Positions 1-11,882 of a stretch of DNA of 64,000 nucleotides are shown in pieces. The notes beneath the pieces were generated by a model that worked only from the letters and a program-made list of their open reading frames with translations, ran no database searches and was not told where the DNA came from. Position numbers and translations under genes: made by a program. This DNA is from Cepaea nemoralis (Eukaryota; Mollusca; Gastropoda; Stylommatophora; Helicidae), in the NCBI GenBank assembly GCA_014155875.1, contig JACEFZ010002133.1, forward strand, positions 425,001 through 489,000, read 5' to 3'. Each line of letters starts with the position of its first letter. The first letter of the stretch is position 1.

Positions 1-1030
1 GCGTGGGCGGTCATGTTTTGCCATCTCACTCGATCACCAGAGTCGTGGATCAGCTCAGTGTTTCTGTCTCGACCATGCCATGTGGCCAAGACATCCAGGT
101 ATGTACTTCTGGTATTCCCCTTGGTCTCCTCCCTTCGAACTTGCCAGTTGACACCAAGTTCTCCAATTCATTTCTTCTCATAACATGCCCAAAAAATGTT
201 GACTGTCTACGTCTAATGGTTCTAATCAGTTTACGATCTTCATTTGTTTCTTGAAGGACTTGTTCATTGGTCTTTCTGGCTGTCCATTGTATTCTTTGCA
301 CTTTCCTCAGAAACCACATTTCTACAGCCATCAGATGTTTTTCAGCCTGACTGCTCATTGTCCAAGCTTCACATCCATATAAAAGTACAGGTTCTATGTA
401 GCACCTCAACACTCTTTTTCTCGTTTCAATCGACATCTTTTTATTGGTCAGTATGTTTTTCATCTTGCTAAAGGCTACTTTTGCTATGGCGATTCTTGTT
501 CTAATCTCGTCAAGGCATCTCCCATCAGATGTTATTACTGTTCCGAGATAATTGTATCTATTCACTTGTTGAAGAATATTCCCATTTACTTGTATATTAC
601 ATTGTGGTATTTCGTTCTTCCTAGTGACGACCATAATCTGTGTCTTTTTACAATTTAATTCTAACCCTCGTTGTTCACTGTGTGTAACAACCGCATCTAC
701 TAAATGTTGCAGATCCTGTTCACTGTCTGCAATTAAGACTGTATCATCTGCATATCTAATGTTATTGATGCATCGTCCCCCAATGTTGATTCCTTCCATA
801 TCTTCAATATTTCTGAAAATACTTTCACTGTACATGGAAAACAGATCTGGAGACATTACACATCCCTGTCTCGCACCTCTCTTAATAGGCTGATATTGGC
901 CTACTTCATTATCAACTCTTATGGCAGCTAGTTTCCAATATGTTTTTTACAAGTCTAAGGTCTTTTCCATCAATTTGTAGATCTTCAAGCATCCTTATCA
1001 TGCCAACATGTCTCACTTTATCGAAAGTAT
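1..1030 (-). mobile_element. RTE-like LINE, 3' half of the reverse transcriptase ORF (copy A)
   Basis: Read on the minus strand, the segment encodes the C-terminal half of a LINE reverse transcriptase. A motif ending RQGCVMSP lies near 865, and the open part (856 down to 50) carries the catalytic box RYADDTVLIAD, then YLGTVITSDGR, LYGCEAWT and FFGHVMRRNELENLV. The 5' side stops abruptly near 1030 inside the 'FDKV' motif, so the copy is 5'-truncated. Near 930 a frame change separates the upstream RT part from the open part, and near 105 the C-terminal 'RPRG' tail loses frame compared with the copy at 39.7 kb. Copies B (19335-19858) and C (39650-40680) are near-identical in sequence. The short 3' end is typical of RTE-clade elements. 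It is a dead copy. Clade is from motif style only. Confidence 0.85.
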
Positions 1031-1054
1031 GTATACATACTGAGAAATCGAAAT

Positions 1055-1310
1055 TAGATGTCAAACGGCAAGGGCGCGTATATATCAATTATCCCCATGC
1101 TGAAAAATCCAAATATACCTATGTTCGCAAAACGACAGATAATATACAGCATATTCATACCAACCCTATGCTACCAATCTCAAACATTATCCAAATCACG
1201 ATTACACAAAATCAACACCTGCGAGATGAGATTCTTAAAGAAAGCTGCCCACTTAACTAACAGAGACCGAGTAAGAAATTATGTTATCAGACACCGTGTG
1301 CCACAAATAC
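1055..1310 (+). mobile_element. LINE remnant, RT C-terminal region
   Basis: One plus frame (from 1058) gives IPTLCYQSQTL, then HKINTCEMRFLKKAAHL, then NRDRVRNYVIRHRV. This matches the part of LINE ORF2 after the reverse transcriptase: a 'PTLCYGSQTW'-like motif followed by a 'cEMRFLRK...RDRIRN' block. The fragment is only about 80 codons long and has no catalytic motifs. It abuts copy A in the opposite orientation, so the two insertions are independent. Confidence 0.55.
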
Positions 1311-1361
1311 TGAACGGCAGATCACATGACTCGGTCATCTTGCTGGAATGCTAAATTCTAA

Positions 1362-1570
1362 AATTTTATTGCGTATCCCTTACGGGACGTTGCAGTCAAC
1401 ACCAGCATTTTCAGCTGCTATTGATGTATTAGGCAAGTGTTACGTTCAGTAGTTTGCCATTGCTTTCTGAACGACCGGCCCCTATACCTTTTTCGAAAAA
1501 ACCAGCACCGCTGTGATTCGAACCCGGGTATACGGGCTCAATTACCAGCACTGGTGAAATGTCAAAGAAG
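1362..1570 (-). mobile_element. tRNA-derived SINE, family A, degenerate
   Basis: The minus strand carries the family A signature: a B-box-like GGTTCGAATC-type motif (as GATTCGAACCC near 1515), then CAGAAAGCAATGGCAAACTA near 1455-1475, and the tail GACTGCAACGTCCCGTAAGG. The same body recurs at 2.9, 33.4, 34.5, 34.9, 37.6, 56.2 and 61.0 kb in both orientations. The 5' head is poorly preserved here. Confidence 0.65.
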
Positions 1571-2252
1571 ACTTACAACGAAAGTAAGAGGATGCCCGAG
1601 AAGAAGATGAATTGACATCAAAGACATTTTACTATAACATGAAATGACATTATCCGGTGCCATCCATCGGGCGCTGGAGCGCCAACTATCCTCCCCACAA
1701 CACTTGAGGGCAAAAGTAAAAGATACTTCACTTGTTGCATTTAGATCTCTGTCCGTGCTATGCAGTTCGTGCGCTGTGTTGAGATTCTCCTGTTTGATCT
1801 AGGGGGAGGGGGGAGAGAGAGAGAGAGAGACTGGATATGGAGACATTTGTGTGTGATCTATGGGAGGAGACTGGAGAATGTATAGAGATATATGTGGGTC
1901 ATGGATATGATTGTGACCAAAAACAAAAGCCAAACTGCAGAGCCCTTTGGTTTCCCCATCGTTATTCTTTCATCATTTCAACAGGAGCCTAACCACAACC
2001 GTATTGGAAAAACTGCACACACATACCCTCTTTGTCTGCTGCCTTTAGCCACACGTGGAGCTTAAGCTCTCAACCGACTTAAGCCAAGCTTTTTTATCTT
2101 TCGTCACCGTCTGCAGCTGCCTCCATGCCTCCCCTTATTATTCATCTCTTCTTTTTTCTTTGGCTTGAAAATGTCTATATCTCCCATGCTGTCTTTTATA
2201 TGAATTTCAGTCTTTTATCTTCCACTGTTGTTTCTCTAGGTCATATGATTGA
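1571..2252. other. No recognisable gene or element
   Basis: Apart from a short GA tract near 1813-1830 and a T/C-rich stretch near 2085-2165, I see no coding frame, RNA or repeat that I can name here. Confidence 0.5.
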
Positions 2253-3240
2253 TTGATTGATTGATCTAGGAACCGACATCACAGCATTCGGGACATTCCC
2301 ATAAGCGCTCCGTCCCCATCCTCAGCAAACAGCGAAGAGTTCCAACACTAATAGTTCCAGTAGCAATCTGATTATATGTCCGTCTCGCCTTTCCTCTGAG
2401 CGTCTATATTCTCTAGGTCATAAAGCTTGCCTAGATATGTCCTTTTTTGGGCAGTCTTGATGCCTGTGATCTACTGTCAGCGGCATCAATCCACAGGTGC
2501 ACATAATTTATTTGCCAATCTTGAATGTTGTATGCATGTGGTTGCGTAATCTATGCGTCCTGTTCTGAGGTGCAGAATAATTATTTGTTCCGGTCTGACC
2601 ATAAAGTGGTAATCGTCTTGAGCTGGTGTTGGTGGCTTTCTGACTGATTTGATGATTCTTTTCTTTTGGTGGTATGTAACAGGCACGTTGTTCTGTTGTT
2701 CCTTCCTTGGCTAATCTGTCAGCTCTCTCGTTTCCGGGTACTCAACAGTGAGATGGTATCCAGTGTATGGTGACCTTACCTTGTTCAGAAAGTAGTGTCC
2801 GTTGTACTGGTAATTTCCCAGATAGGAGTGCCTCAAGTACTGATTTTGCATCATCCAACAGCACCACAGCCGGTCTCCGTGGTAAAAGGCTTAGGAACGC
2901 GGTTCGTAATCCCGTATACCCGCGTCAGAAACACATCTGCGCGCGATTTGGCAGAAGACCGAGTTGCGTTGGTTTTGCGTTGGTATTGGTGCCGGTCGTT
3001 CAGAAAGCAATGGGAAGCTACTGAACGTAAACTTGCCAAGAGATCACAGGGCAGAAATTATGGTGTTGACTGCGATGTCCTGTAAAATGGATATGAAACC
3101 AACAAATAGCACCACAAGCTGCGTACCATGGTTGGTATTCAGTAATTTCTCAGTTGCTATCTTGATTGTCTGGACTTCTGATCTGTCTCTAATTCCCTTT
3201 TCTGTGTGTGTTCAGATCTACCTCTATTCCCTGTACTCGG
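2253..3240 (-). mobile_element. I/Nimb-like LINE 3' end with RNase H domain
   Basis: The minus strand encodes, in broken frames, the end of a LINE ORF2 with an RNase H domain. The sequence near 2860-2830 reads DDAKSVLEALLSGK. It continues with a block near 2760-2690 reading HWIPSHC and then VPGNERADRLAKEG, the classic RNase H GNE-AD-LA motif. The C-terminal part (2690-2480) contains LRTGR and a CTCG...DH block like the Cys/His end of I-clade ORF2. The element ends in an (ATCA)n tail at about 2253-2275. Part of the RNase H region is displaced to 3110-3240 by a SINE. Presence of RNase H separates this element from the RTE-like copies. Confidence 0.7.
2869..3107 (+). mobile_element. tRNA-derived SINE family A inside the RNase H LINE
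   Basis: The body includes a TCCGTAATCCCGTATA-like head (here TTCGTAATCCCGTATACC), GTCGTTCAGAAAGCAATGG near 2995, CTTGCCAAGAGATCA, and the tail GTTGACTGCGATGTCCTGTA. It is flanked by the direct repeat AGCACCACA at 2860-2868 and 3108-3116, which is a target-site duplication. The LINE coding text on both sides joins across it (LVVLF before the site, LLDDAKSV after), so the insertion point is well supported. Confidence 0.8.
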
Positions 3241-3535
3241 TGGGGTCAAGATAAAAGACCATCTAGTTATGCTTTTAACGGGTTTTCTCCTTACATTATT
3301 TCATTTCCCTGACTACTCGTGCCGTCTGCCCCAGTAGTAACTGTCCCGTTGTGCTAGGCGCAAGGATGCTAGTCGTCCATGGAGTTTCCTTGCGGCTTTC
3401 TCTGCATGACGTCATATGAGTACTAGAACTTCCTCCTGCTACTCTGGTTGGCTGAGAACAACAACCACCGCTGAGGAAGCCGGTTAGACGAGACCGAATT
3501 TGGAATTATTATTATTATTATTTTATTTTTTTTAT

Positions 3536-3566
<31 letters not shown>

Positions 3567-4105
3567 GAGATTGAAATTGGAATTATTTGGCTGATTTGTT
3601 TGTCTTTCCTTTTCTTCAGACCTGTTCACGGTGGGTTGGATTTTGCAGCTCCATTTATCTGCGTATGTTCACGTGTTCGAATCTCCCTGAGGCCAGACAT
3701 TGTTTGTTTTTCAACTGACCTGGGGTTCCACGGGGACCAAGCCTAAATATTGAACCAGGAATTCTTCTGGGAAGTAAATGTGGGCGTGACACTGACCACG
3801 TGACTCAGAGAGTGCCGATTGGTCGAACAAATACGAGACTGGCAGCATAAACGCAATACGCCCCGCCTCACTGTGTGGAAAAGGCTTCCTGTCTTTTAGA
3901 TTGTTCAGGTTAGATAAAACAAGGGTATGCAGAACAGCCAGACAAATGAGGTAGGTTTTGTGGGGAAATACTGGGCAAAAGAGACTGGAGAAGACAACGT
4001 AATCTTTCGGTGGAAAGTATAAACAGCTAGCCATCAAATAATAATGTCAGCAAAGTCGACTTGGTGAAATATTCCATGTCAGAGAGGATTAGAGTCATGA
4101 TTACC
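3241..4105. other. No recognisable gene; homopolymer cluster inside
   Basis: A (TTA)n, poly-T and poly-G cluster lies at about 3506-3567, including 22 G at 3546-3567. The minus-strand frame at 3711-4037 (108 codons) has no recognisable domain and no homologue that I know, so I do not call it a gene. Confidence 0.5.
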
Positions 4106-4248
4106 AGGAGGAGGAGGAGGAGGAGGAGGAGGAGGAGGAGGAGGAGGAGGAGAAGAAGAAGAAGAAGAAGAAGAAGAAGAAGAAGAAGAAGAAGAAGAAG
4201 AAGAAGAAGAAGAAGAAGAAGAAGAAGAAGAAGAAGAAGAAGAAGAAG

Positions 4249-4295
<47 letters not shown>

Positions 4296-4339
4296 GAGGA
4301 TAAATAAAGAACAATAACTAGAATGCAAAGCAACAAAGT

Positions 4340-4396
<57 letters not shown>
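4106..4396. repeat. Compound trinucleotide array (GGA)n(GAA)n(CAA)n, then (AAT)n
   Basis: The array steps through three related trinucleotides with sharp borders: GGA to about 4152, GAA to about 4249 and CAA to about 4294. A separate AAT array follows at 4341-4396. Apparent poly-Arg, poly-Leu, poly-Ser and poly-Phe frames here are by-products. Confidence 0.95.
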
Positions 4397-4591
4397 GAAT
4401 GCTCAGAGAGGCAAATCAAGTGGTCTGTATTAGGATGGGAACAGGCAATTTACAAGCAGAGAGGAACCGAGAGCTAGACTGGTTCTACTTGAGACAGTCA
4501 ATAATAGTAGGCAAGCCCGGACTTTAACTTTTATTTTCATATTTAATATTCTCAAATTGGTAGTCACTCACTGTCATGAGCAAGTGCCGTC

Positions 4592-4648
4592 AGAGAGAGG
4601 GAGGGAGAGAGAGAAAGAGGGAGGGAGGGAGAGAGAGAGAGGGGGGAT

Positions 4649-4727
<79 letters not shown>
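4592..4727. repeat. (GA)n microsatellite
   Basis: Near-perfect GA dinucleotide tract, with an imperfect GGGAGAGA lead-in from about 4592. Confidence 0.95.
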
Positions 4728-4729
<2 letters not shown>

Positions 4730-4809
4730 TATAGAAATAATCACTAAGGAAAGTCAGACGTTGGAAAGTGGTAAGACTGATGATTGTGGAGACGGGGATA
4801 GATACACAG

Positions 4810-5365
4810 TTGGAGTGGGTGGGTTAGTGGGTAGGTGGGTTAGGGGGTAGGTGGATTGGGTAGATGGGTGGGCTGGTTGCTGGGTGGGTATGTAGATAGG
4901 TATTGGTAGAAAGATATTGTTACGTAGGTTTGCTGGTTGTTGGTGGGTATGTATGTAGGTATTGGTAGGTAGGTGTATCTAGATAGATGTGTGGGGGATT
5001 TGGTAGGTAGGACCGAAGTTGGGATGTAAGTACTTAGGTAGAAAGATGGGCGAGTGGGTAAGTAGGAGGGTAGATGGATGGGTGGGTGCGTAGATAAGTA
5101 GATGGATGGGTAGTGAGGTAGTTAGGTGGGTTGTAGGTAGGTAGGTTGGTAGCTGTGTGGATATGTAGGATAGGTATGTTGGTTGGTCTAGATAGGTAGG
5201 TGGGATTTATGTACGTAGGTAGGCAGAATGGTTGGTGTGTACGTACGTATGTAGATAGGTGGAAAGGTAGGTAGTTATGTGGGTTGTGGGTGGGTAGTTA
5301 GGTGGAAAGGTAGGTAGATAGGTGGGTTGTAGGCAGGTAAGCAGCTAGATAGGTGAGTAACTGAG
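4810..5365. repeat. Degenerate GGTA/GGTT/GGTG tetranucleotide-derived repeat
   Basis: The region is built from short TAGGTAGG, GGTGGGTTGG and GTAGATAGGTGG blocks without a fixed long period. It looks like an old, decayed microsatellite. No coding frame survives. Confidence 0.75.
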
Positions 5366-5429
5366 GCAGGTAACTGGCGAAAGATATAGAGACATAGTAA
5401 TTATTTCGCAATTGTGTTGAGAAGAGAGA

Positions 5430-6126
5430 TTAAAGACAAATAATCATTTCCCAATCGTGTTGAGAACAGAGAGTAAAGACACATAACCATTATAAAACCT
5501 TCCCCGACTTTTGAGGTATGTCTCCAAGTCAAGGACGACAAGCCAACATGTCAGACTAGCTGGCCAGTGTAATATATGAACCCACTACGCCGCGGTCACC
5601 AGGGACAGTTGTATCAAGTCAACATAACATGTCAGTCCAACTGAGCGTTGAACCCGCCATCCTGCCATTACCGCACGGGAAGATTAAAGACAAATAATCA
5701 TTTCCCAATCGTGTTGAGAACAGAGAGTAAAGACACATAACCATTATAAAACCTTCCTCGACTTTTGAGGTATGTCTCCAAGTCAAGGACGACAAGCCAA
5801 CATGTCAGACTAGCTGGCCAGTGTAATATATGAACCCACTACGCCGCGGTCACCAGAGACAGTTGTATCAAGTCAACATAACATGTCAGTCCAACTGAGC
5901 GTTGAACCCGCCATCCTGCCATTACCGCACGGGAAGATTAAAGACAAATAATCATTTCCCAATCGTGTTGAGAACAGAGAGTAAAGACACGTAACCATTA
6001 TAAAACCCTCCCCGACTTTTGAGGTATGTCTCCAAGTCAAGGACGACAAGCCAACATGTCAGACTAGCTGGCCAGTGTAATATATGAACCCACTACGCCG
6101 CGGTCACCAGAGACAGTTGTATCAAG
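5430..6126. repeat. 254-bp tandem repeat, copies 1, 2 and left part of copy 3
   Basis: The landmark ATCAAG occurs at 5613, 5867 and 6121, exactly 254 bp apart each time. Units start near 5430, 5684 and 5938. The third copy is cut at 6126 by the giant palindromic element and resumes at 18267. Part of the unit resembles SINE family B read backwards (ACTTTTGAGGTATGTCTCC, then AAGTCAAGGACGACAAGCC, compare 39550-39600), so the array probably grew from a SINE copy. Confidence 0.9.
6121..6126. repeat. Target-site duplication, left copy (ATCAAG)
   Basis: This 6-bp sequence is repeated directly at 18261-18266. The uninterrupted 254-bp repeats at 5609-5630 and 5863-5885 carry the same bases once, in the order TTGTATCAAGTCAACATAAC, which proves that the second copy was created by insertion. 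Confidence 0.93.
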
Positions 6127-6229
6127 AGTAGTATATAGGTACATTATCCAGTCCTTTTGTGGATCTTATATAAATCAACCATTTATCGATCCTGATCCAC
6201 AAAGGGCGATAACTCTTTTTTCCCCCAAA

Positions 6230-6325
6230 AATGTAGGCGTGGTCTAGTGACTCATCATAGGTGGCGTGGTCTAGTGACTCATCAGAGGTGGCGTGGTCTA
6301 GTGACTCATCATAGGTGGCGTGCGT
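6230..6325. repeat. Subterminal short repeat in the palindrome arms
   Basis: A 24-bp unit containing GGCGTGGTCTAGTGACTCAT is repeated about three times here and again in mirror image near 18063-18155. Single-base differences between the arms (for example GGTGGCGTGG against GGTGGTCTGG) show that the arms have diverged. Confidence 0.85.
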
Positions 6326-6469
6326 GGTCAAGTAATTATAGGTACGACATAAAAAATACGACATAAAACATCAATAAAGAAAACAAACGACTCAAGTAAG
6401 GTATATAATAATTTTTAATAAAACATATATAGAAAAGAAGAAGAAGGAAAAAAAAAAAAAAAAAAAACA

Positions 6470-7490
6470 TAGTCAAGTGACCCCTTAAATTATAGGTAAG
6501 GGTGTGCGATGACGTGCTCAAGTGGTGGTCAAGAGGTGGTCAAGCGGTCAAGAGGTGGTCAAGTGACCCCTTAAATTGTATGGGATGGTACGTGTAGTGA
6601 CGTGGTGATGATCAAGAGGTGGTCAAGTGGTGGTCAGGGTGTGGTCAAGTGGTGGTCAAGATGTGGTCAAGTGGTCGAGTGACCACTTAAATTGTCGGGG
6701 AAAGTAGGTGTAGTGATATGGTGATGATTAAAGGGTGGTAAATTAGTGGTCAAGCAGTGGTCAAGCAGTGGTCAAGTGAGGAAAATTTTAGTGGAAAGTA
6801 GTTGTAATGATATGGTGATGATTAAAGGGTGGTAAATTAGTGGTCAAGCAGTGGTCAAGCAGTGGTCAAGTGGTCGAGTGACCACTTAAATTGTCGGGGA
6901 AAGTAGTTGTAATGATATGGTGATGATTAAAGGGTGGTAAATTAGTGGTCAAGAGGTGGTCAAGCGGTGGTCAAGGGGTGGTCAAGTGGTTAAATGACCC
7001 CTTAAATTGTTGGGGAGAGTACGTGTAGTGACGTGGTGATGATCAAGAGGTGGTCAAGTGGTGGTCAGGGTGTGGTCAAGTGGTGGTCAAGATGTGGTCA
7101 AGTGGTCGAGTGACCCCTTAAATTGTCAGGGAAAGTGAGTGTAGTAAGTTGGTGATGATCGTGAGGTGGTCAAGTAGTGGTCAAGAGGTGGTCAAGGGGT
7201 GGTCAAGTGGTTAAATGACCCCCTAAATTGTATGGGAGGGTACAGTTAGTGATGTGGTGATGATCAAGAGGTGGTCAAGTACTGGTCAAGGAGTGGTCAA
7301 GGGGTGGTCAAGTGGTCAAGTTACCCCTTAAATTGATGGGAAGAGTACGTGTAGTGACACGAAGATGATCAAAATGTAGTCAAGTAGTCGTCAAGTGGTG
7401 GTCAAGCGGTGGTCAAGTGGTCGAGTGACCACATAAATTGTAGAGGAGAGTAGGTGTAGTGACATGGTGATGATCAAGAGGTGGTCAAGT
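6470..7490. repeat. GTGGTCAAG-rich tandem repeat, left arm
   Basis: Blocks of roughly 110-130 bp each contain several GTGGTCAAG words, then a TGACCCCTTAAATTGT or TGACCACTTAAATTGT motif, then AGTGACGTGGTGATGATCAA. The mirror copy lies at about 16690-17890. The right arm holds more copies of the AATTTACCACCCTTTAATCA variant than the left, which explains part of the arm-length difference. Confidence 0.88.
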
Positions 7491-7689
7491 TGTTAGGTCT
7501 AGAGGTTGGGGTGTCTCAGTCATGAAGTATCAAACTGTCTGCTCTGGGAAGGATGTCGCTGATCAGGGCGAGTAGGTTCTAATACGTTTATCGCTATTGT
7601 CTATAATTGGCGTGGTTGTATAGTAATAATAGTAGAGTTGTTTCGTAGTAATGTTAGTCATCATTATCAAGAGGCATGTTAGGTGATAT

Positions 7690-8115
7690 TTATAACGGTA
7701 GTAGTAGTACCAGTAGTAGCAATACCAACAATAGTACTAATTATCATCATCATCATGTGTCTTACCAACGGACGTACCACCCACACATTGCGATCTCCAA
7801 CACCATTGAACAATTCCGGGGTTGACTCACAATACAGAAATCCCCAATTAACGGCATTACCTTCATGTAATGGTGGTACTCATAGTACCAATAGCACCAG
7901 TAGTAATAGTCACCAACATCAGCAAGAGACTTATCGCCTGACATTGGTCAGTATGACACTCCATAAACTAGGATCTCCGACACCATGGATACAAATAGTA
8001 ATAATATTGGTAATAGTAGTAGTGGTAGTAGTAGTGGTAGTAGTAGTAGTAGCGGCGGCGGTGGTGGTGGTGGTGGTGGTGGTGGTGGTGGTGGTGGTGG
8101 TAATAGTAGGAGTAG
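7690..8115. repeat. Trinucleotide-rich segment (GTA/GGT) within the left arm
   Basis: Short GTAGTA, ACCAGTAGTAATAG and (GGT)n runs occur here, with (GGT)n at about 8058-8100. The mirror segment is 16080-16500, where the GGT/ACC run is shorter and interrupted by GCCGCT. The valine-rich and glycine-rich frames are microsatellite translation, not genes. Confidence 0.8.
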
Positions 8116-8499
8116 TAGAATAGCGAGGGTGCTTGTTGTTTCACTAAGTATTTGTATATCGTATGTAGTATAAAGCTAGTTTGTGTTGTATGCCATGTAA
8201 GGTGTTACTGAAATATCTGTATTTTATAGTTCTAAGAGGTGATGACGTCATAACCCACCACTCTATCATCTTATTGATAGTGTCTCCAGTGCCACGAAAA
8301 AGGCTCATTGTGAGATATCGATCATTTCTCAAAGCGACAGCATCCGGGGTGCATGCCCATTACGAGCAAACATCGATACGTCACTTAAAAGGCAACGACA
8401 AGGCAAAATGGCGTCGAATACAGTGTAACGTACAAAACTTATGAGGTCATCGGTTGTCCATTCCATCATGGTCGACAAATAGGCACTCACTAACTTCAC

Positions 8500-10980
8500 A
8501 ATAGGCTCACTCAAATAAAAATATAGGATGATAAGGCACCGACCCAAATGTGAAAAATGTCGGCCAAATACAGAAATACCTCGTCCGCACGTATGCAAAC
8601 AAGGAAAAGTTGTTAGCCAGATAGTAAAAATATTGCCCAAGTAGGAAAATTTGATAGCCAAATGTAAAAAAAAAAAATAAAAAATCACCCAAAGAGAGGA
8701 ATATCTCGGCCAGACTTATAAAAAGTAGGATAACTATGTGCCAAATGGGAAAAAGTTAGGCCAAATACAGAAATATTTCAACCAAACATATAAAAAATAG
8801 GAAAATTGATAACCAAACGGGAAATATATTGACCAACTAGGGAAATGTGTTACTCAAAGAGGAAAAATAATGACCAACTAACGAAATACATCGCTCAAAC
8901 TTATGAAAACTACGAAACTTTGTTAGCCAAATGGAAGAAACCTTGGTCAAGTAGGAAAAATCTGTTAACCAATTGTGAAAAATGTCGGCCAAATGCAGAA
9001 ATAGTTCGGCCACACGTATGCAAACAAGGAAAGGTTGTTAGCCAGATAGGAAAAGTATTAACCAAGTAAGAAAATGTGATAGCCAAAGGTGAAAAAATAT
9101 CAGACAAAGAGAGAAATATCTCATCCAAACTTATAAAAAGAAGGAAAATTCTCAACCAAATGAGAAAAAGTTAGACCAAGTATAGTAACATCGCAACCAA
9201 ACTTATGAAAAGTAGGAAACTTTGTTAGCCAAAGCGAAAAAACCTAGGTCAAGTAGGAAAATCTGTTAGCCAAATGTAAAAAATGTCGGCCAAATACAGA
9301 AATAGTTCGTCCACACGTATGCAAACTAGGAAAATTTGTTAGTCGAATAGGATAAAATATTGCCCAAGTAGGGAAATTTGAGAGCCATAAGTGAAAAAAT
9401 ATAATCCAAAGAGATGAATATCTCGTTCCAACTTATAAAAAGAATGAAAATTCTCAACCAAATGAGAAAAAGTTAGACCAAGTATAGTAACATCGCAACC
9501 AAACTTATGAAAACTAGGAAACTTTGTTAGCCAAAGCGAAAAAAACCTAGGTCAAGTAGGAAAATCTGTTAGCCAAATGTAAAAAATGTCGGCCAAATAC
9601 AGAAATACCTCGTCCGCTACGTATGCAAACAAGGAAAGGTTGTTAGCCAGATAGGAAAAATATTGCCCAAGTAGGAAAATTTGATAGCCAAATGTAAAAA
9701 AAAAAAATATCACCCAAAGAGAGGAATATCTCGGCCAGACTTATAAAAAGTAGGAGAACTATATGCCAAATGGGAAAAAGTTAGGCCAAATACAGAAATA
9801 TTTCAACCAAACATATAAAAAAATAGGAAAATTGATAACCAAACTGAGAAATATATTGACCAACTAGGGAAATGTGTTACTCAAAGAGGAAAAATAATGA
9901 CCAACGTAACGAAATACATCGCTCAAAGCTTATGAAAACTACGAAACTTTGTTAGCCAAATGGAAGAAACCTTGGTCAAGTAGGAAAAATCTGTTAACCA
10001 ATTGTGAAAAATGTCGGCCAAATGCAGAAATAGGTTCGGCCACACGTATGCAAACAAGGAAAGGTTGTTAGCCAGATAGGAAAAGTATTAACCAAGTAAG
10101 AACATGTGATACCCAAAGGTGAAAAAATATCAGACAAAGAGAGAAATATCTCATCCAAACTTATAAAAAGAAGGAAAATTCTCAACCAAATGAGAAAAAG
10201 TTAGACCAAATATAGTAACATCTCAACCAAACTTATGAAAAGTAGGAAACTTTGTTAGCCAACGAGAATAAAAACCTAGGTCAAGTAGGAAAATCTGTTA
10301 GCCAAATGTAAAAAATGTCGGCCAAATACAGAAATACCTCGTCCGCACGTATTAAAATTAGGAAAACTTTGTTAGCCAAATAGTAAAAATATTGCCCAAG
10401 TAGGAAAATTTGATAGCCAAATGTAAAAAAAAAATATCACCCAAAGAGAGGAATATCTCGGCCAGACTTATAAAAAGTAGGAGAACTATGTGCCAAATGG
10501 GAAAAAGTTAGGCCAAATACAGAAATATCTCAAACAAACATATAAAAAATAGGAAAATTGATAACCAAACGGGAACTATATTGACCAACTAGGGACATGT
10601 GTTACTCAAAGAGGAAAAATAATGACCAAGTAACGAAATACATCGCTCAAACTTATGAAAACTAGGAAACTTTGTTAGCCAAAGTGAAAAAAAAAAACCT
10701 TGGTCAAGTAGGAAAATCTGTTAGCCAAATGTGAAAAATGTCGGACAAATGCAGAAATAGTTCGGTCACACATATGCAAACTAGGAAAAGTTGTTACCCA
10801 GATAGGAAAAGTATTGGCCAAGTAGGAAAATTTGAAAGCCAAATGTGAAAAGAGATCACCCAAAGAGAGAAATATTGCGAACAATGTCGGCCAAATACAG
10901 AAATTTCTCAACCAAACTCATGAAAAGTAGGAACAACTTGTTACCCAAATAGAAAAAATATTGGTCAAGTAAAGAAATAG
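8500..10980. repeat. Higher-order minisatellite of the left arm
   Basis: Basic units of about 30 bp follow the pattern AGCCAAAT(A/G)GGAAAA..TTG and are arranged into larger repeats. In the right arm (12870-15660) equivalent points recur at 12871, 13596, 14324 and 15048, a higher-order period near 725 bp. In the left arm the matching points are 10911, 10185 and 9155, so one interval is about 1030 bp instead of 725 + 728. This copy-number difference accounts for about 420 of the 605-bp difference between the arms. Confidence 0.85.
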
Positions 10981-11350
10981 CGTGGTCAAACCTATAAAAA
11001 CATACCAACATTTGTTAACACAACTTGGCCACTTGTTCTTACAAACTTGCTCGCTGGCTCAAACAATCTGTCCTCTTGCTATTACAATCGGTCGACCTAT
11101 CCTATCAACTCACACACTTACCATAACAACTGTCCCTTTTCCCCAACAACGTGTCCACCGACTCTCTCATATTATCGACTCGCCCTATCAACTTACCCAC
11201 TGACTCTAACAACTTCCCCACAGGGGCTCACAAAATTTCCACTTGTTATTACAAATTGTCGACAGTCTCGCCCAAATTACTGCTTACTCTTACAAACTGT
11301 CCCAACTGCGCGCACAAAGGTGTCCACTTGTGATTTCACGGCCTCCTCAT
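10981..11350. repeat. Diverged ~30-bp repeats near the inner end of the left arm
   Basis: Units such as ACTTGTTATTACAAATTGTC and CAACTTACCCACTGACTC recur at about 30-bp steps. The mirror copy is 12430-12800 and is almost identical, with only a few substitutions. Its short frames are not credible genes. Confidence 0.7.
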
Positions 11351-11439
11351 CACATAGATAAGTAGCCCTTATAAAATACAAATGTATCCCACAAGTCATA
11401 CAGAAGTGTCCCCCATATTGTCATTAAAAAAAAAATATT

Positions 11440-11882
11440 TGTGTGTGTAGGTAAGTTCATGTCTTTGGCAGTTCATATTTTGTAAATTCATTTCTTCACC
11501 ATAAGATTTGTGTAAGTTCACACCCTCAGCATAAATTTTGTTGTGTAAGTTCATGTCTTCGACAGTTCATGTTTTGCTAAGGCCTAGTTTTAGTGAAAAG
11601 GCAGAAGTCTATTGGCTAGAATTTCAACCTGAGTGGTCAATTACTAACACTGCCTGTGGACAGCTATTCTTACCCATGCGCTAAAGTTGAGAAAATGAAC
11701 TTCCGTTGGATGGAAGCTACCGCAGACTTGACTTATTAAACCCCTCTGGAAGAAGTAGCGGCAGCTTAACCAGGAAAAGATCGAATTAGTTATCCCCCTT
11801 AGTCTGGGAATTATGAAAATATATGCTCACACAAGCGATATTACTCATGACGTCATATAAACAAAAATATAAAGGATAACAA
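11440..11882. other. Single-copy inner part of the left arm, next to the loop
   Basis: Past a ~50-bp repeat (GTAAGTTCATGTCTT..GCAGTTCATATTTTG, 11450-11580) the last 300 bp of the arm are not repetitive. They contain TGACGTCA at 11848-11855, mirrored at 11927-11934, and then the 17-bp loop TTGTGGCTCTGCCTCAT at 11883-11899. No frame longer than about 30 codons is convincing. Confidence 0.7.

Noticed and set aside
3711..4037. 108-codon minus frame
   Set aside because: No recognisable motif, no promoter or neighbour evidence.
4027..4336. Poly-Arg, poly-Leu, poly-Ser and poly-Phe frames
   Set aside because: Simple translation of GGA/GAA/CAA microsatellites.
8181..8444. 87-codon frame in both arms of the giant element as a transposase or accessory gene
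   Set aside because: Present in mirrored form in both arms, but no motif of integrase, polymerase or any transposase. Overlapping frames of similar length on the other strand suggest chance.
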